Part shown: positions 8,875 through 20,000 of the stretch, in pieces
Numbering within the stretch: position 1 is the stretch's first letter
How the letters are laid out: the number at the start of each line of letters is the position of its first letter
From: CAZKUN01 sp964555935
GTDB lineage: Bacteria; Armatimonadota; Zipacnadia; Zipacnadales; VGFC01
DNA length: 64,000 nucleotides
Assembly (NCBI GenBank): GCA_964555935.1
Contig: CAZKUN010000016.1
Span: forward strand, 4,544-68,543
Direction: 5' to 3'
The notes under the pieces: model-generated
Told to the model about the DNA's origin: nothing
Seen by the model: the letters and a program-made list of their open reading frames with translations, nothing else
Databases searched by the model: none
Made by a program: the position numbers and the translations under genes

Positions 8875-11403
8875 TCACTCAGCGGCGACACGACGTCCGG
8901 TCGTCCCATCCGCCAGCGTCTCGGTCACCGAGATCGCCCCGCCCACCTTTGCTTCCACGCGAAGGGTGCGACCGTCAGCCAACGCGACATCGGCCGCCAT
9001 CGCGCCGACGGGCGTGATCTTGCGAATGGGGTCTCCCGCGCCTGGCTTCAGCGGCAGAAGCAGCGTCAGGAAATGCTGAACGCCGGACCCGGATCGTCGG
9101 TGCGTCAACGTCGTCGCGGGCACGTATTGCGGATCGCTATCCTTGTTAACCCACCAGCCCAGTAGCTCCGGCTCGCTCTGCGCGCTGACTGCGTCCGCCG
9201 CGAGCCCGTCGGCTAGCAGCGGCGCGACCGCGAGGTTTGGCTGGTCCTCGGCAGTCGTGCTCAGTGTCAGCGTCGCGTCATTCAGTTCCGTGCCCGTGGG
9301 CGAGAGGTGCCAGCGGGCCTCATACGCGTGTTCGGCGTCGTCCGCCGGTTCAAGAGCATCAAATACAATGAAGAGGTCCGGCTTCACGAAGAGAACCGAA
9401 CGCCGATGAGTCGCAGGCTTGTAGCCCTCATTTCCGAACCCGCCGTCGTAGACACCTGCCGCGAAGTCGAACTCATCATTGCTCTGCCAACGCGCGTCGA
9501 CCGGCTCGCGTGAGATCCGGTGGTCTCCGCCACGCTTCTGGTGTTTGCCATCAACGTTGATCACGTTATGCGATGGAGCGCCCGTCCCATAGGCCCGCCA
9601 CGGCGAGCGCTCGTAGCTCCCGCCGCCGCCATCGAACAGAGTCTCGCGACCGTAGGACCAGACCACCAAGTTCAGCTTGTCCTGGTGCAGGTGCCCCGAG
9701 CCCAATGGGCCCGCATCAAATGCCGCGTAGCACGCGTCGCGCTCCCACCCCGAGCGCATCGCGTAGTAGCCGGCCCAGTCGAGCGCGCGCGACGTGCCCT
9801 CGGGCGGCCGGCCCTCGGCGCCGTCGGTGGCGATCCACTGGAAGTCGGTCCGCTCTGGGAACAACTCGAAGGCGCCGCGGAGCGAACTCGCGACATTCAC
9901 GCCCCACGAGTCGTTGAAGCGCGGCAGATTACGGTCCGGAGTCATCAGACGGAGATTGAAGTCAAAGGCCTTCTCGGTCTCTCCGATGTAGCCATCCGGC
10001 AGCTCGCGCTGGCGTCCCGCCATGTTGGCCACTCGCGGGATCTTGAGGATATTGCCGAGCGCTACCTGATGGTAGCCTGGCGTCAACTCCGTCTGCGCGC
10101 CGTCGGGGTAGAACTGCTTGTTCAGCTCATCGTGCATCCGCCCAATCGCATAGGTCCGCCACTCCTCCGCCTGCTTCACCTCGGGGAAGACCACGCCAAC
10201 GGTATAGAGACCGGACATCTCCATCGTGAGCCAGTTCCCACCTGTCGGGTGTCGACGCAAGTGCTCGGCGTGCTCGATGCATGACCTGAGGTAGAGGATG
10301 ATGTCGTCATCGGTGAACACGGGCGAGTGCAAGAACCGATGGTACGCGTCCGGCCACGAGCCGCCCATGCGAATCCCGCACTCAATGGTCCGCCATGCCG
10401 AGCCCGCGGTGTTCCCGGCACTGTCGGGACGCGGGCAGTCCCTCACCCAACTCCGCAGGTGATCGACGAAGGTCTCCGCGTAGACGTCCTCACCCGTCGC
10501 CCAGTACGTCCGGCCCAACTCGTACCAGTAGCCCATGCGACCGCACTGCCACTGCCACTCGGGGTTGAAGGGGATCTCATCGCGGACCCGGGTCGGATTG
10601 AGGAACCAGTCGATCTTCCCGCCGGGGAACTCGTGCCAGATCGCGATTTGACGGATCTCGCCCCGGACGGTCTTGTCTGCCGCATCGCGGTTGTGGCGGA
10701 TGCCGGTGTCCACCTCGTGCGGATCAAACCACCACGCCGCGCTGGTGCGGGCGCGGAGGTATGCCGCCAGCTCGGACTTCGCCTTGGCGACATCGCCTGC
10801 GTCGGCGGCATCGCGGGCGGCTTCGAGTCCCGGCAGCGTGAGGTCAAGCGCCTCGAGGAGTTGCTCGTCGGTCAATGTCGGTCCCACCCTATCGAACAGC
10901 TCGAGTTGATCAATATGTGCGACGGCCCGCGGGTCCGGCTCATTCTCCCAGCCACTCGCGGCGAAGTACACGCCGTCGATCTGGTCCCAGCCGAGGGGGC
11001 GCCGAGCCGACCCCATCGACTTCCGATCGAGCACGATCTGCCGCCAACCCTCGAAGTCCAACTTCAGCCGCGCCATCCAGTAATCCATGCCCTCGGTGTC
11101 CGGATTCTCGCTCCGGATGATGAGCATGAAAGCCGAGCCGGTATTGACTTCGCTGTGCAGCCAGAAGCGAATCGACTTGCAGATCGTCCAATCGGCAGGG
11201 GGGTCAACGAGACGTAGCGTATCAGCGTCTGCATGCGCCCAACGGACCGATGCCTCGCCGGCGCGCGTGACGTCGCTGCCGAGGGTCCCGCCCTCCCACT
11301 CGCCCGCGTCCTCGCAGGCGGCGACGATAACTGGGGCAGGCGCATCCTGACAGGCCGCGGCCAGACTGACAGCGAGACAGATCGATATGATCGCAGAGCG
11401 CAT
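8875..11403 (-). CDS. Secreted heparinase II/III-family lyase with N-terminal jelly-roll domain
   Basis: 842 residues from the ATG at 11403. I prefer this to the in-frame ATG at 11436 because GAGGGG lies 8 bases upstream of it and the signal peptide then begins directly (MRSAIISICLAVSLAAAC). The Cys at the end may be a weak lipobox. Residues about 25-180 are a binding-type beta-sandwich (VRWAHADAD, SIRFWLHSE). A toroid follows (CRPDSAG, WRTIECGIRMG, TGGNWLTME). The lyase beta-sandwich sits at about 560-720, with GSGHLHQDKLNLVVW and the metal-site-like HNVINVDGKHQK. The protein belongs to the same superfamily as the downstream gene but has a different domain order, suggesting cleavage of different linkages in one polymer. 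The activity is inferred from family only. Confidence 0.78.
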   Translation of the reverse strand: MRSAIISICLAVSLAAACQDAPAPVIVAACEDAGEWEGGTLGSDVTRAGEASVRWAHADADTLRLVDPPADWTICKSIRFWLHSEVNTGSAFMLIIRSENPDTEGMDYWMARLKLDFEGWRQIVLDRKSMGSARRPLGWDQIDGVYFAASGWENEPDPRAVAHIDQLELFDRVGPTLTDEQLLEALDLTLPGLEAARDAADAGDVAKAKSELAAYLRARTSAAWWFDPHEVDTGIRHNRDAADKTVRGEIRQIAIWHEFPGGKIDWFLNPTRVRDEIPFNPEWQWQCGRMGYWYELGRTYWATGEDVYAETFVDHLRSWVRDCPRPDSAGNTAGSAWRTIECGIRMGGSWPDAYHRFLHSPVFTDDDIILYLRSCIEHAEHLRRHPTGGNWLTMEMSGLYTVGVVFPEVKQAEEWRTYAIGRMHDELNKQFYPDGAQTELTPGYHQVALGNILKIPRVANMAGRQRELPDGYIGETEKAFDFNLRLMTPDRNLPRFNDSWGVNVASSLRGAFELFPERTDFQWIATDGAEGRPPEGTSRALDWAGYYAMRSGWERDACYAAFDAGPLGSGHLHQDKLNLVVWSYGRETLFDGGGGSYERSPWRAYGTGAPSHNVINVDGKHQKRGGDHRISREPVDARWQSNDEFDFAAGVYDGGFGNEGYKPATHRRSVLFVKPDLFIVFDALEPADDAEHAYEARWHLSPTGTELNDATLTLSTTAEDQPNLAVAPLLADGLAADAVSAQSEPELLGWWVNKDSDPQYVPATTLTHRRSGSGVQHFLTLLLPLKPGAGDPIRKITPVGAMAADVALADGRTLRVEAKVGGAISVTETLADGTTGRRVAAE

Positions 11404-11604
11404 GGGGCCCCTCGCGTTGCTGGTGTCACATGTCATTCGCCTCTAACGCCCCTCGCCCTCTGTCGTTCCGAGTGCTGGGAGAGCGGGGCTGGGCGCGACG
11501 GTCGGGGTCGAGACATACCTGAACCCGGAGGAGGTTCTGTGATGGTCGAGGGGACTGGGGCACGCGCGCGGCGCCAAGAGAGCCTGAACCGGCGCGGCCC
11601 CATC

Positions 11605-13035
11605 TCAGTCGGTGGCTATCGGAGGTTCATCGGGCGGATCGTCCCCGTGAAGGCGATTGGGCCCGTCGCTTGAGAAGTACTTGTGGACCTCGCTGACCAG
11701 AATGCCGCTCAGACAGACGATTCCAATCAGGTTCGGGAACGCCATTAGCCCGTTCATGATGTCGGTGAGATCCCAAACGATCCCCACCTTGATGACCGAT
11801 CCCACGACCAACAGCACCACGTGCATCCACCGGAAGACAGGGATCGCCTTCCGGCCGAAAAGGTACTCGGCCGACCGGTCGCCGTAGTAGGGCCAACTCA
11901 ACACGGTTGAGAACGCGAAGAGCGCGAGACCCATGGTCACCAAATAAGGCCCAAAGGAGAACTCGCCTGCGCCGATCTTCGGGAAGCCGAGTTCGAAGGC
12001 GCGAGCGCTGAGCGGCGCGCCGGTGCGCAATAGGCCGTCCGGCCCCGCCTCGGTCCACGCGCCGGTCACGATGATCACGACCGCCGTCATCGTGCAAATG
12101 ATGAGCGTGTCGATCAGCGGCCCGACCATTGCCACGAGACCCTCGCGGACGGGCTCTTTCGTCTTCGCGGCTGAGTGGGCAATCGACGCGCTGCCCAGGC
12201 CACCCTCGTTGGAGAATAGCCCGCGCGCCACGCCCTGGCGCATGGTCTCGCGAACCGTCACGCCCATGAACGCGCCCATGCCCGCTTGCGGAGTGAAGGC
12301 CTTCGACACGATCAGCGCCAGCGCCCCCGGGATCTCGCCCGCAAAGCGAGCCAGCACCACGATCGCGCCGATCACGTAGATCACGCACATGACGGGTATC
12401 AGGCGCTCAGCTACCTTGCCGATGCGTCGGATGCCCCCGAACACGATCGCCGCAACCAGGGCCGCCATGGCAATCCCGGTGAAGATCGGCGGCACGTTCC
12501 ACAGATCGTGCAGCGAATCCGCCACGGAGTTCGACTGGGTCATGCACCCGATGCCAAACGTCGCGATCATGGTGCAGAACGCAAACATGATTGCGAGCCA
12601 CTTCTGCTTGAGGCCCCGCTGCAGGTAGTACATCGGACCGCCGCTAGCGGAACCATCCTCGTGGATCACGCGGTACTTCAGCCCAAGACACGCGCTGGCG
12701 AACTTGTTCACCATCCCCAACACGCCCGTTACCCACATCCAGAAGACCGCGCCCGGACCGCCGCCGGCGATTGCCGTTGCCACGCCGACGATATTCCCAG
12801 TGCCGATAGTCGCGGACAGCGCGGCCGCCAAGGCCTGGAAGTGGGAGACGTCGCCCTCCTCGGCCGGATCGTCATATTTCCCGGTGATGAGCTGGAGACC
12901 GTGCCACAGGCGCGTTAGCTGGATGCCCTTCAGGCGGACGGTGAGGTACAGGCCGGCAAATATCAGCATTATCGCCAGCGGCATTCCCCACATCGCGGTG
13001 GCGACGGCGCTCGTGGTCTGTTCAATGAAGCCCAT
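11605..13035 (-). CDS. Sodium:alanine/glycine symporter, AGCS family
   Basis: 476 residues starting at ATG 13035, with GGAGGAG 8 bases upstream; an earlier in-frame ATG at 13086 lacks a ribosome site and would add a non-membrane tail. About ten hydrophobic segments are visible. Family signatures are clear: ATIGTGNIVGVATAI near the N-terminus, GGPGAVFWMWVTG, and ASGGPMYYLQRG. AGCS carriers import alanine or glycine with sodium across the inner membrane. This is the only transporter found in the window; no sugar ABC, TonB or PTS gene accompanies the many glycosidases. It is divergent from the PQQ-propeller gene across 173 bp. Confidence 0.9.
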   Translation of the reverse strand: MGFIEQTTSAVATAMWGMPLAIMLIFAGLYLTVRLKGIQLTRLWHGLQLITGKYDDPAEEGDVSHFQALAAALSATIGTGNIVGVATAIAGGGPGAVFWMWVTGVLGMVNKFASACLGLKYRVIHEDGSASGGPMYYLQRGLKQKWLAIMFAFCTMIATFGIGCMTQSNSVADSLHDLWNVPPIFTGIAMAALVAAIVFGGIRRIGKVAERLIPVMCVIYVIGAIVVLARFAGEIPGALALIVSKAFTPQAGMGAFMGVTVRETMRQGVARGLFSNEGGLGSASIAHSAAKTKEPVREGLVAMVGPLIDTLIICTMTAVVIIVTGAWTEAGPDGLLRTGAPLSARAFELGFPKIGAGEFSFGPYLVTMGLALFAFSTVLSWPYYGDRSAEYLFGRKAIPVFRWMHVVLLVVGSVIKVGIVWDLTDIMNGLMAFPNLIGIVCLSGILVSEVHKYFSSDGPNRLHGDDPPDEPPIATD

Positions 13036-13208
13036 GCGGCGCTCCTCCGAGAGTGCTGTGGCCGGGGTCCGACGCTCATTCGCCAAGCGCGCTAGTTCGG
13101 CCTGCCAGGCAGGTCAACCGGCGGGCAACCGCAAACTCACTCGGGACGCACGATCCGCAATCGCGAGCGTTGTTCTTGATGGGGACACCAATTGGAGACT
13201 GCCGCACC

Positions 13209-16200
13209 ATGACACGAGCGCCTATCTGGGCACTGCTGTGCCTCTCAGTTGCACTTGCCGGACCTGCCGCCCATGCCGAAGACTGGCCGATGTGGCGTTA
13301 TGACGCCGGCCGCACCGCGGCCTCGCCGGAGGAGTTGCCCACTGACTTGCATCTTCAGTGGACGCTGAAACTCCCCACGCCCAAGGCCGCTTGGCCGTGG
13401 ACGCAGTACCGTCTCCTGTTCGATGCATCGTATGAGCCGATCGTCATGGGCGAGCGCATGTTCGTGGCGTCGATGGTCCGCGACAGCGTTACGGCATACG
13501 ATCTCGCCACGGGCGAGGAGGCCTGGCGCTTCTACGCCGAGGGCCCTGTCCGATTCGCGCCCGTGGCGGCGAACGGAAGGGTGTACTTCGGCTCCGACGA
13601 CGGTTGCCTCTACTGTCTGAGCGCCGACAATGGCTCGCTCATCTTCAAGTTCGATGCCACGCCAACGAACCGGATGATCCTTGGCAACGAGCGCATGATC
13701 TCAAGCTGGCCCATGCGGGGCGCGCCGGTGCTCTACGATGGCAAGATCTACTTCGGCGCGGGCATCTGGCCGTTCATGGGCACGTTCCTCTATGCGTTGG
13801 ATGCTGAGACCGGCGAGGTCGTCTGGCAGAACAGCGGCAGCGCATCCGTCTGGATCCTCCAGCCCCACGGCAGCCCGTCATTCGCCGGAGTTGGGCCTCA
13901 AGGCTACACGATCGCGACGGACGACACGATCCTCTTCTCCGGCGGACGCTCCGTCCCGGCTGCTTACGACCGCGACACCGGAGCATTTCGCTACTACTAC
14001 CCGGGCTGGAACAAAGCCGGCAACTACAAGGTCTTCGCCCGTGATGAGTGGTTTCTGAACGAGGACACCATCTTCGACATCGCCGGAGGTCAGCCGTTCA
14101 CGCGCGTCCGAGCGACCGTCATGTCGGCGGCGGAGATGGTCGGCATCCACGAGGGCGTCATCCAGGCATTCCCACTCCGCAAGCCTGACGAGAAACAGGT
14201 CACCAAGAAGAACAAGCGCGGCGAGGAGTACCAGGAAACCCAATACTCATACCCGCTGACATGGCAGTTCATGACCGACCCCAAACTCGACAGGCTGATG
14301 CTCCAGGCCGGATCCCGCGTGTTCGGCGCCGGGCCTGACGGGCAGATCGCCGCAGTGAACGTCCCCACCACGGGCGACAAGGGCACGTTGTCCTGGCAGT
14401 CAAAGGTCGACGGCGAGCCGTTCTCCATGATCGCGGCTAACGGTCGCTTGCTCGTCACGACTAAGGACGGCGCCATCCACTGCTTCGGTGCCACTGAAGC
14501 CCAGGCGCGCGTCATTGAGGCGACGCCCACGTCAACCGAATCGCCTCTCAGCCCATCCGCCGAGTTGGTACTGGCGCAAACGAAGGTGACCGACGGCTAC
14601 GCGCTCGTGCTAGGCCTCGGAACGGGGCAACTTGCCGAGGGGCTGGTCCGGGGCTCCAACTTGAGGGTAATCGGCGTCGACTCGGACGCCAACAAGGTCA
14701 ACGCGCTTCGCCGGAAGCTCGATGACGCCGGACTGTACGGCGAACGGATCTCGCTGCTCACCGGCGACATCTCGACGCTGGACCTCCCAGCCTACTTCGC
14801 GGATCTCATCGTATCAGAGAGCCTGCCGGGCGCGGGCCTGACACGAGCAACTGATCCCATCGCCGACATCTTCCACTCGATCCGACCCTACGGCGGCATG
14901 GCTTGCTTCACGCCCGCCCAGGCGAAACGCCTGAAGGTTGAGAAGCGCGTCGACCGCGAGGATCTCCCGATGGCCGCCGTCGTTGTCGGCACGAAGGTCA
15001 CCGTGCTCAGGCGGGAGGGATCGCTCCCCGGGGCGGGTTCATGGACGCACCAGAATGGCGATGTGGCCAACACGGTGTTCTCCTCCGACTCCGCCGTCAA
15101 GGGCCCCCTCGGACTGCTATGGTTCGGCGGCCCGTCGCACGCTGACGTCCTCCCTCGCCATGGCCATGGCCCGCCACCGCAGGTGCTGGGCGGGAAGGTC
15201 TTCCTTGAGGGGATGAACCTCCTCCAGGCGCGCGATGTCTACACCGGTCGAGTGCTCTGGAAGCGTGAGTTCGAGGAACTCAATACCTTTGGCGCGTACT
15301 ACGATCACACGTACCGGCCCGACCCGTATGACCGCACGTATAACCAGGTCCACATCCCCGGCGCCAACGCCATCGGGACGAACTACGTCGTGACCGAAGA
15401 CGCCGTCTATCTCGCCATCGGCCCCGACTGCCTCCTTCTCGATCCCGACACGGGAGAGACCGTCAGCACGTTCCGCCTGGATCCGGGCGATGAGCCTCGA
15501 AACTGGGGCTACATCGGAGTCTACGGCAACTACCTGATCGCCGGCGCGCGTCCGCTGGGGCTGAGCGATGAGGAAGTTACTCGCAACGACAAGTTCTCGG
15601 TCGGGAGCCAGGATCTCGTTGTTCTGAATCGCGAGACGGGCGACATCATCTGGAGCCGCGAGGCGGCCCACAACTTCAGGCACAACACCATCATCGCCGG
15701 CGCGGGCAAGGTATTCTGCGTCGATGGCATGTCCAAGCCACGCCTGGAGCACCTGAAGAAACGCGGCATTGAGGTCTCGGCGGAACCGCGCATCCTGGCA
15801 CTTGACGTGGCCACGGGCGATGAGATCTGGAGCACCACCGAGAACGTCGCCGGCACGTGGCTGGGATACTCCGAGGAATTCGATATCCTCCTCCACGGTG
15901 GAAGCCGCGCGGGCGACCGGGCGCGCGACGAGGTCGGCAAGGGAATGGCCGCCTACAAGGGCGCGGACGGATCGTCGCTGTGGTATGACGACCGCTCCTA
16001 CTCAGGTCCACCCATCCTGCGGCATGACACGATCATCACCCAGACCGGCGGCGGCAATACTTCCGCCGGCCCAGCCCACTTCTACAGCCTCATCACGGGC
16101 GAACCGATCACGCGGGAGCACCCCCTGACCGGCGCCGATATCCCGATGAACTGGATCCGGTTCAAGGGCTGCAACACGGCCGTCGCCAGCGAGAACCTAC

Positions 16201-17039
16201 TCACATTCCGTTCCGCCTCCGCGTGTTTCGTCGACTTCACGACCGGCACCGGCACGACGACCATTGGCGGATTCAAGTCCGGGTGCACGTCGAACCTCAT
16301 CGTCGCGGACGGCGTCCTGAACGCGCCCGACTACACGCGCACCTGCACGTGCTCGTACCAGAACCAGAGCTCCCTTGCCTTGGCCTACGATCCCGACGTT
16401 GAGGCGTGGTCATTCGACTACTTCCTGCCGACTGAAGAACCAGCGCCGATCTCGCGGCTGGGCATCAACTTCGGCGCGCCGGGGAATCGCGCGGCCGAGT
16501 CCGGGACGCTGTTCCTCGAGATCCCCAACGTCGGCGGCCCGTCGCCAAACGTGCCTGTCCGCCTGCTGTCGGGCGACCCGACCTGGTTCCGCCACCACTC
16601 ATCACGCGTGGCCGGCGACATGGCGTGGGTCGGGGCGTCAGGCATCAAAGGCACGGTGACGATAGCGATCCGACCATTCCTCCAGCCTGAAGCGGCGGGT
16701 CAACCCGTTCAGGCCATTGAGCGTAACGCGCACACGCTCGATCTGCCAACCGATGAACCCGCCGGCTCCTTCGACGCGCCGCGAGCGTACACCGTCCGGC
16801 TCTACTTCACCGAAACCGACGGTCTCTCCCGCGGCGAGCGCGTCTTCAACGTGTCGCTGCAGGGCGAGACCGCCCTCGAGAACTTCGACATCGCGGCGAC
16901 GGCCGGCGGGCCGGGCCGGACGGTCGTGCAGGAGTTCGCCGGGATCGGAATCAAGGATGACTTGGCCATTTCGCTCACGCCCGTTAGTGGCGCCGAGCCC
17001 GTACTCTCGGGCGTTGAGTTGCTTGCCGAACTCGAATAG
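13209..17039 (+). CDS. Exported PQQ-type beta-propeller protein with internal SAM-methyltransferase domain and C-terminal malectin domain
   Basis: 1276 residues from ATG 13209, chosen because a signal peptide starts there (APIWALLCLSVALAGPAAHAE) and GGAG lies about 12 bases upstream; the frame is open further upstream without signal or ribosome site. Residues about 24-440 contain PQQ/pyrrolo-quinoline blades (DLATGEEAWRF, GRVYFGSDDGCLYCL, DAETGEVVWQ). Residues about 444-600 form a class I methyltransferase with motif I VLGLGTGQLAEG and acidic GVDSD after strand 2. Propeller blades resume at about 620-1130. The last 125 residues match malectin: YTVRLYFTE, RVFNVSLQG, NFDI, and a final SGVELLAE. 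Similar architectures are known from planctomycete-type genomes but have no assigned reaction. A methyltransferase on the exported side would lack SAM, so that domain may be degenerate or the topology unusual. Confidence 0.75.
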   Translation: MTRAPIWALLCLSVALAGPAAHAEDWPMWRYDAGRTAASPEELPTDLHLQWTLKLPTPKAAWPWTQYRLLFDASYEPIVMGERMFVASMVRDSVTAYDLATGEEAWRFYAEGPVRFAPVAANGRVYFGSDDGCLYCLSADNGSLIFKFDATPTNRMILGNERMISSWPMRGAPVLYDGKIYFGAGIWPFMGTFLYALDAETGEVVWQNSGSASVWILQPHGSPSFAGVGPQGYTIATDDTILFSGGRSVPAAYDRDTGAFRYYYPGWNKAGNYKVFARDEWFLNEDTIFDIAGGQPFTRVRATVMSAAEMVGIHEGVIQAFPLRKPDEKQVTKKNKRGEEYQETQYSYPLTWQFMTDPKLDRLMLQAGSRVFGAGPDGQIAAVNVPTTGDKGTLSWQSKVDGEPFSMIAANGRLLVTTKDGAIHCFGATEAQARVIEATPTSTESPLSPSAELVLAQTKVTDGYALVLGLGTGQLAEGLVRGSNLRVIGVDSDANKVNALRRKLDDAGLYGERISLLTGDISTLDLPAYFADLIVSESLPGAGLTRATDPIADIFHSIRPYGGMACFTPAQAKRLKVEKRVDREDLPMAAVVVGTKVTVLRREGSLPGAGSWTHQNGDVANTVFSSDSAVKGPLGLLWFGGPSHADVLPRHGHGPPPQVLGGKVFLEGMNLLQARDVYTGRVLWKREFEELNTFGAYYDHTYRPDPYDRTYNQVHIPGANAIGTNYVVTEDAVYLAIGPDCLLLDPDTGETVSTFRLDPGDEPRNWGYIGVYGNYLIAGARPLGLSDEEVTRNDKFSVGSQDLVVLNRETGDIIWSREAAHNFRHNTIIAGAGKVFCVDGMSKPRLEHLKKRGIEVSAEPRILALDVATGDEIWSTTENVAGTWLGYSEEFDILLHGGSRAGDRARDEVGKGMAAYKGADGSSLWYDDRSYSGPPILRHDTIITQTGGGNTSAGPAHFYSLITGEPITREHPLTGADIPMNWIRFKGCNTAVASENLLTFRSASACFVDFTTGTGTTTIGGFKSGCTSNLIVADGVLNAPDYTRTCTCSYQNQSSLALAYDPDVEAWSFDYFLPTEEPAPISRLGINFGAPGNRAAESGTLFLEIPNVGGPSPNVPVRLLSGDPTWFRHHSSRVAGDMAWVGASGIKGTVTIAIRPFLQPEAAGQPVQAIERNAHTLDLPTDEPAGSFDAPRAYTVRLYFTETDGLSRGERVFNVSLQGETALENFDIAATAGGPGRTVVQEFAGIGIKDDLAISLTPVSGAEPVLSGVELLAELE

Positions 17040-17057
17040 GCCCTCGGAGGCGTCCCA

Positions 17058-20000
17058 ATGCGCCGCATCCATCTCGCGGTGATCCTCGCTTTGGTTGCGA
17101 TCGTCGTCGCGCCCGCGCTCGCCGCTGACCCGCCGGTCTACTCGCACAAGCCCAACGCAATCGAATTCGAGCCGCGCGAGGCGAAGTTCGCGCGCATCGT
17201 CGTGCGGGCGACGAGTTCGGGCACGCAAGCGTGCATCGATGAGCTTGAGGTCTACGCGCCAGGGAGCGAAGACAACCTGGCGCTGGAGGGCACCCCGTCT
17301 GCCTCGTCGTGTTTCGCCGGCTACGCAGCCCATGCCATCGTCCATCTGAACGATGGCGAGTACGGCAACGCTCGGAGCTGGATCGCCGCCACCACTGGCG
17401 AGGAGTGGGCACAGGTCGAACTGGCCGAGCCCGCGATGGTCGCCAAGGTCGTCATCTCGCGCGACCGCAACCGCCAGTACGGCGACCGCGTGCCGACGGA
17501 CTTCGATGTCCGGCTGTCCCTCGATGGGGACACGTGGGAAACGGTCCGCGCGATCGAGACCGTAGCCATCAATGGTGCCCTCGGCCCGGGCGGGCCCGAT
17601 CCCGTCGTGCCCGGTCCGCCGCCGCCGCCCAAGATCGGCACAGACGGCAGTGTCCACGCAACGGCCGCCGCCACGCTCGACGTTCCGACCGAGGATGCGT
17701 CCGGCTTCACCAACCTCGCGTTGCTACCCGACGCCAGGGCGTCTGCATCCAGTGTCTACGCCGATGGCGGCAACAGACTTCACCAGATCGCGCACCTCAA
17801 CGACGGCCTCGCCGGTAACCCCCACAGTTGGATCAGCAAGGGCGAGCCATCGTGGGCGGAGATCGATCTCGGCGACGAACACTGGGTCTGCAAGGTCGCG
17901 CTCGGGAACGACGCATCGGGCCAACTTGGCGACCGGTCGGCCACGAGTTTCCGGATTCTTCTAGCGACTGAGCGCGCCGATGACAGCGACGACGACGCGT
18001 GGACGCCTGCCTACGAGCGGTCCGCTGGGCCCCTGCTGTTGCGGTCTGAGTTCACCTTCAAACCGATCCGCGCGCGCTGGGTCCGCGTCGCCATCGACAC
18101 TGCGGCCCGATCCGAAGCTCGGATCGATGAGATCGAGGTTTATGGGCGCAAGTCGACCATCACTCTGGCGGAGGTCGGGCCGTTGACGCCGCAGGACTCG
18201 CCCTCGGTGGGCGACGCTCAGCTTCTCCGCGACGCGTTCGTGGCCGAGGAGCACGCCTGGCTCAAGACATACGGACGCGCGGATCTATCGCCCCTGCTCG
18301 TGCCGTACAACGGGCGCGTCACCGAGTATCCGAGGCATGTCGGCGATGATTGGTTGCCCCTTCCGCCGATGGCAACCAAGCCCGCCCTGGATGGCGACCT
18401 CAGCGACGCCTGCTGGCTCGACGCGTCCCGTGGCGTGGCGCGCGTGGCCGACCCCTATGACTTCGACCAGTCGCCGCTCGTCGAGCACATCGCTCGGGCC
18501 GGGCACGACGACGAGAGCCTCTATCTCGCCATCCGCACGGATCGTCTCCTGAGCGGGCATGTCGCCGTGATCTACCCCATCGGGTGGCACGAGGCGTCCG
18601 TGCTGGCGATCACCGGCGACGGACTCGTGCTGAACAAGTACGAGCGAGAGGGAGACCAGTCGGCGAGTCTTGTGGAGACGATTCCCGTCGAGGGCGCCCA
18701 CAGCGCCGATCTCACCCGGTTCGAGGTCAAGCTGCCCCTGAGCGCGTTCCCTGAGTGCGAGACTCGCGGCCTGCGCGTCGGCCTGGGCATGGGCGGGCGC
18801 CACACGAGCGCGCTCGGGCGCCAGGTGGACTTTGTGTTCGCGCCGCTCGCCGTGGGCCAAGTCGGCCCTTGCGTCGACGGCACGTTCGACCTTCGAGTGT
18901 CGGTGCCCGAGTCAGCGGAAGCCACCACCATCACCGGCTTGGCCGCGGAGCCACTCGCCCTGGGGGCCGGCGAGGCTCGTGTCGTGAAGATCGCGGCAGA
19001 CGCGGGGGCCATCGGCCCCAGGGCGGACGTTGACTTCGCCACGACTGCGGGCGACCAGTTCAGCCTGCACCTCTTCCGGTACGATCCCCTTGAGCGGACG
19101 CTGACCCTCGCTGAGGAGATGGCCACGCGGTTCGCGGCGAAGGGCATTGATGTGGGCAGCGAGCGCGCGGAGCTCGACCGCCTGCGTGAACTCCAGCACG
19201 GCCTGCTCGCGAAGGCTCCCGATCTCACCGACACTCGTGAGGCCTTCTACACATCCCGTCTCGCAAAGCGCGACCTGTTCCTCCGCGATCCCGATCTCGC
19301 GCCTGTCGAGAGGGTCCTGTTCGTCAAGCGCCACGCCTTCCACCCATCTCACATCTACACCGACTACACGGACGCGCCGTTCCGGCCCGGCGGCGGCGTC
19401 TATACCATCGACATCCCCCGGAAGGATGGACGCATCGATCCTGCGCTAGCCGCCCTGACTGAACTCTTCGACGCCGAGGGCGGCATCCCGCGTGACCCGA
19501 TTGCGGACTTCGACCTTGGCCGCATCTACTTCGGCCACCGGCCCACGGCGGACGGCTTCTACCACATCAACTCGATGAACGCCGACGGTTCGGATCTGCA
19601 GCAGATCACCGACGGGCCGTACCACGATTTCTATCCCGTGCCCCTGCCCGATGGCGGCCTCGGGTTCATCACCACGCGCTGCACCTCCCGGGTCTTCTGC
19701 TTCCGGTGGACGTCGTCCGTTCTCTTCCGGATGAACCCGGACGGCTCCGAAATCCGCCCGCTGTCGTTCTCAAGTCTCAGCGAGTGGGCGCCGACGGTCA
19801 TGCGCGATGGGCGAATCATCTGGACGCGCTGGGAGTACGTCGACAAGGGCGCGGATTTCAGTCAGACGCTCTGGTCCATCAACCCGGACGGCACCGATCC
19901 GGAGGTTGTGTTCGGCAACACGATCATCCAGCCAAACGGGTACGCGTCCGGTCGCGAGGTGCCAGGGACCAGCGAGATCTCATGCACGCTCGTCAGCCAC

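Noticed and set aside
11404..11604. 200-bp gap between the symporter and heparinase genes, checked for small genes or RNAs
   Set aside because: No ORF with a ribosome site and motif, no clear hairpin with T-run and no repeat were found.
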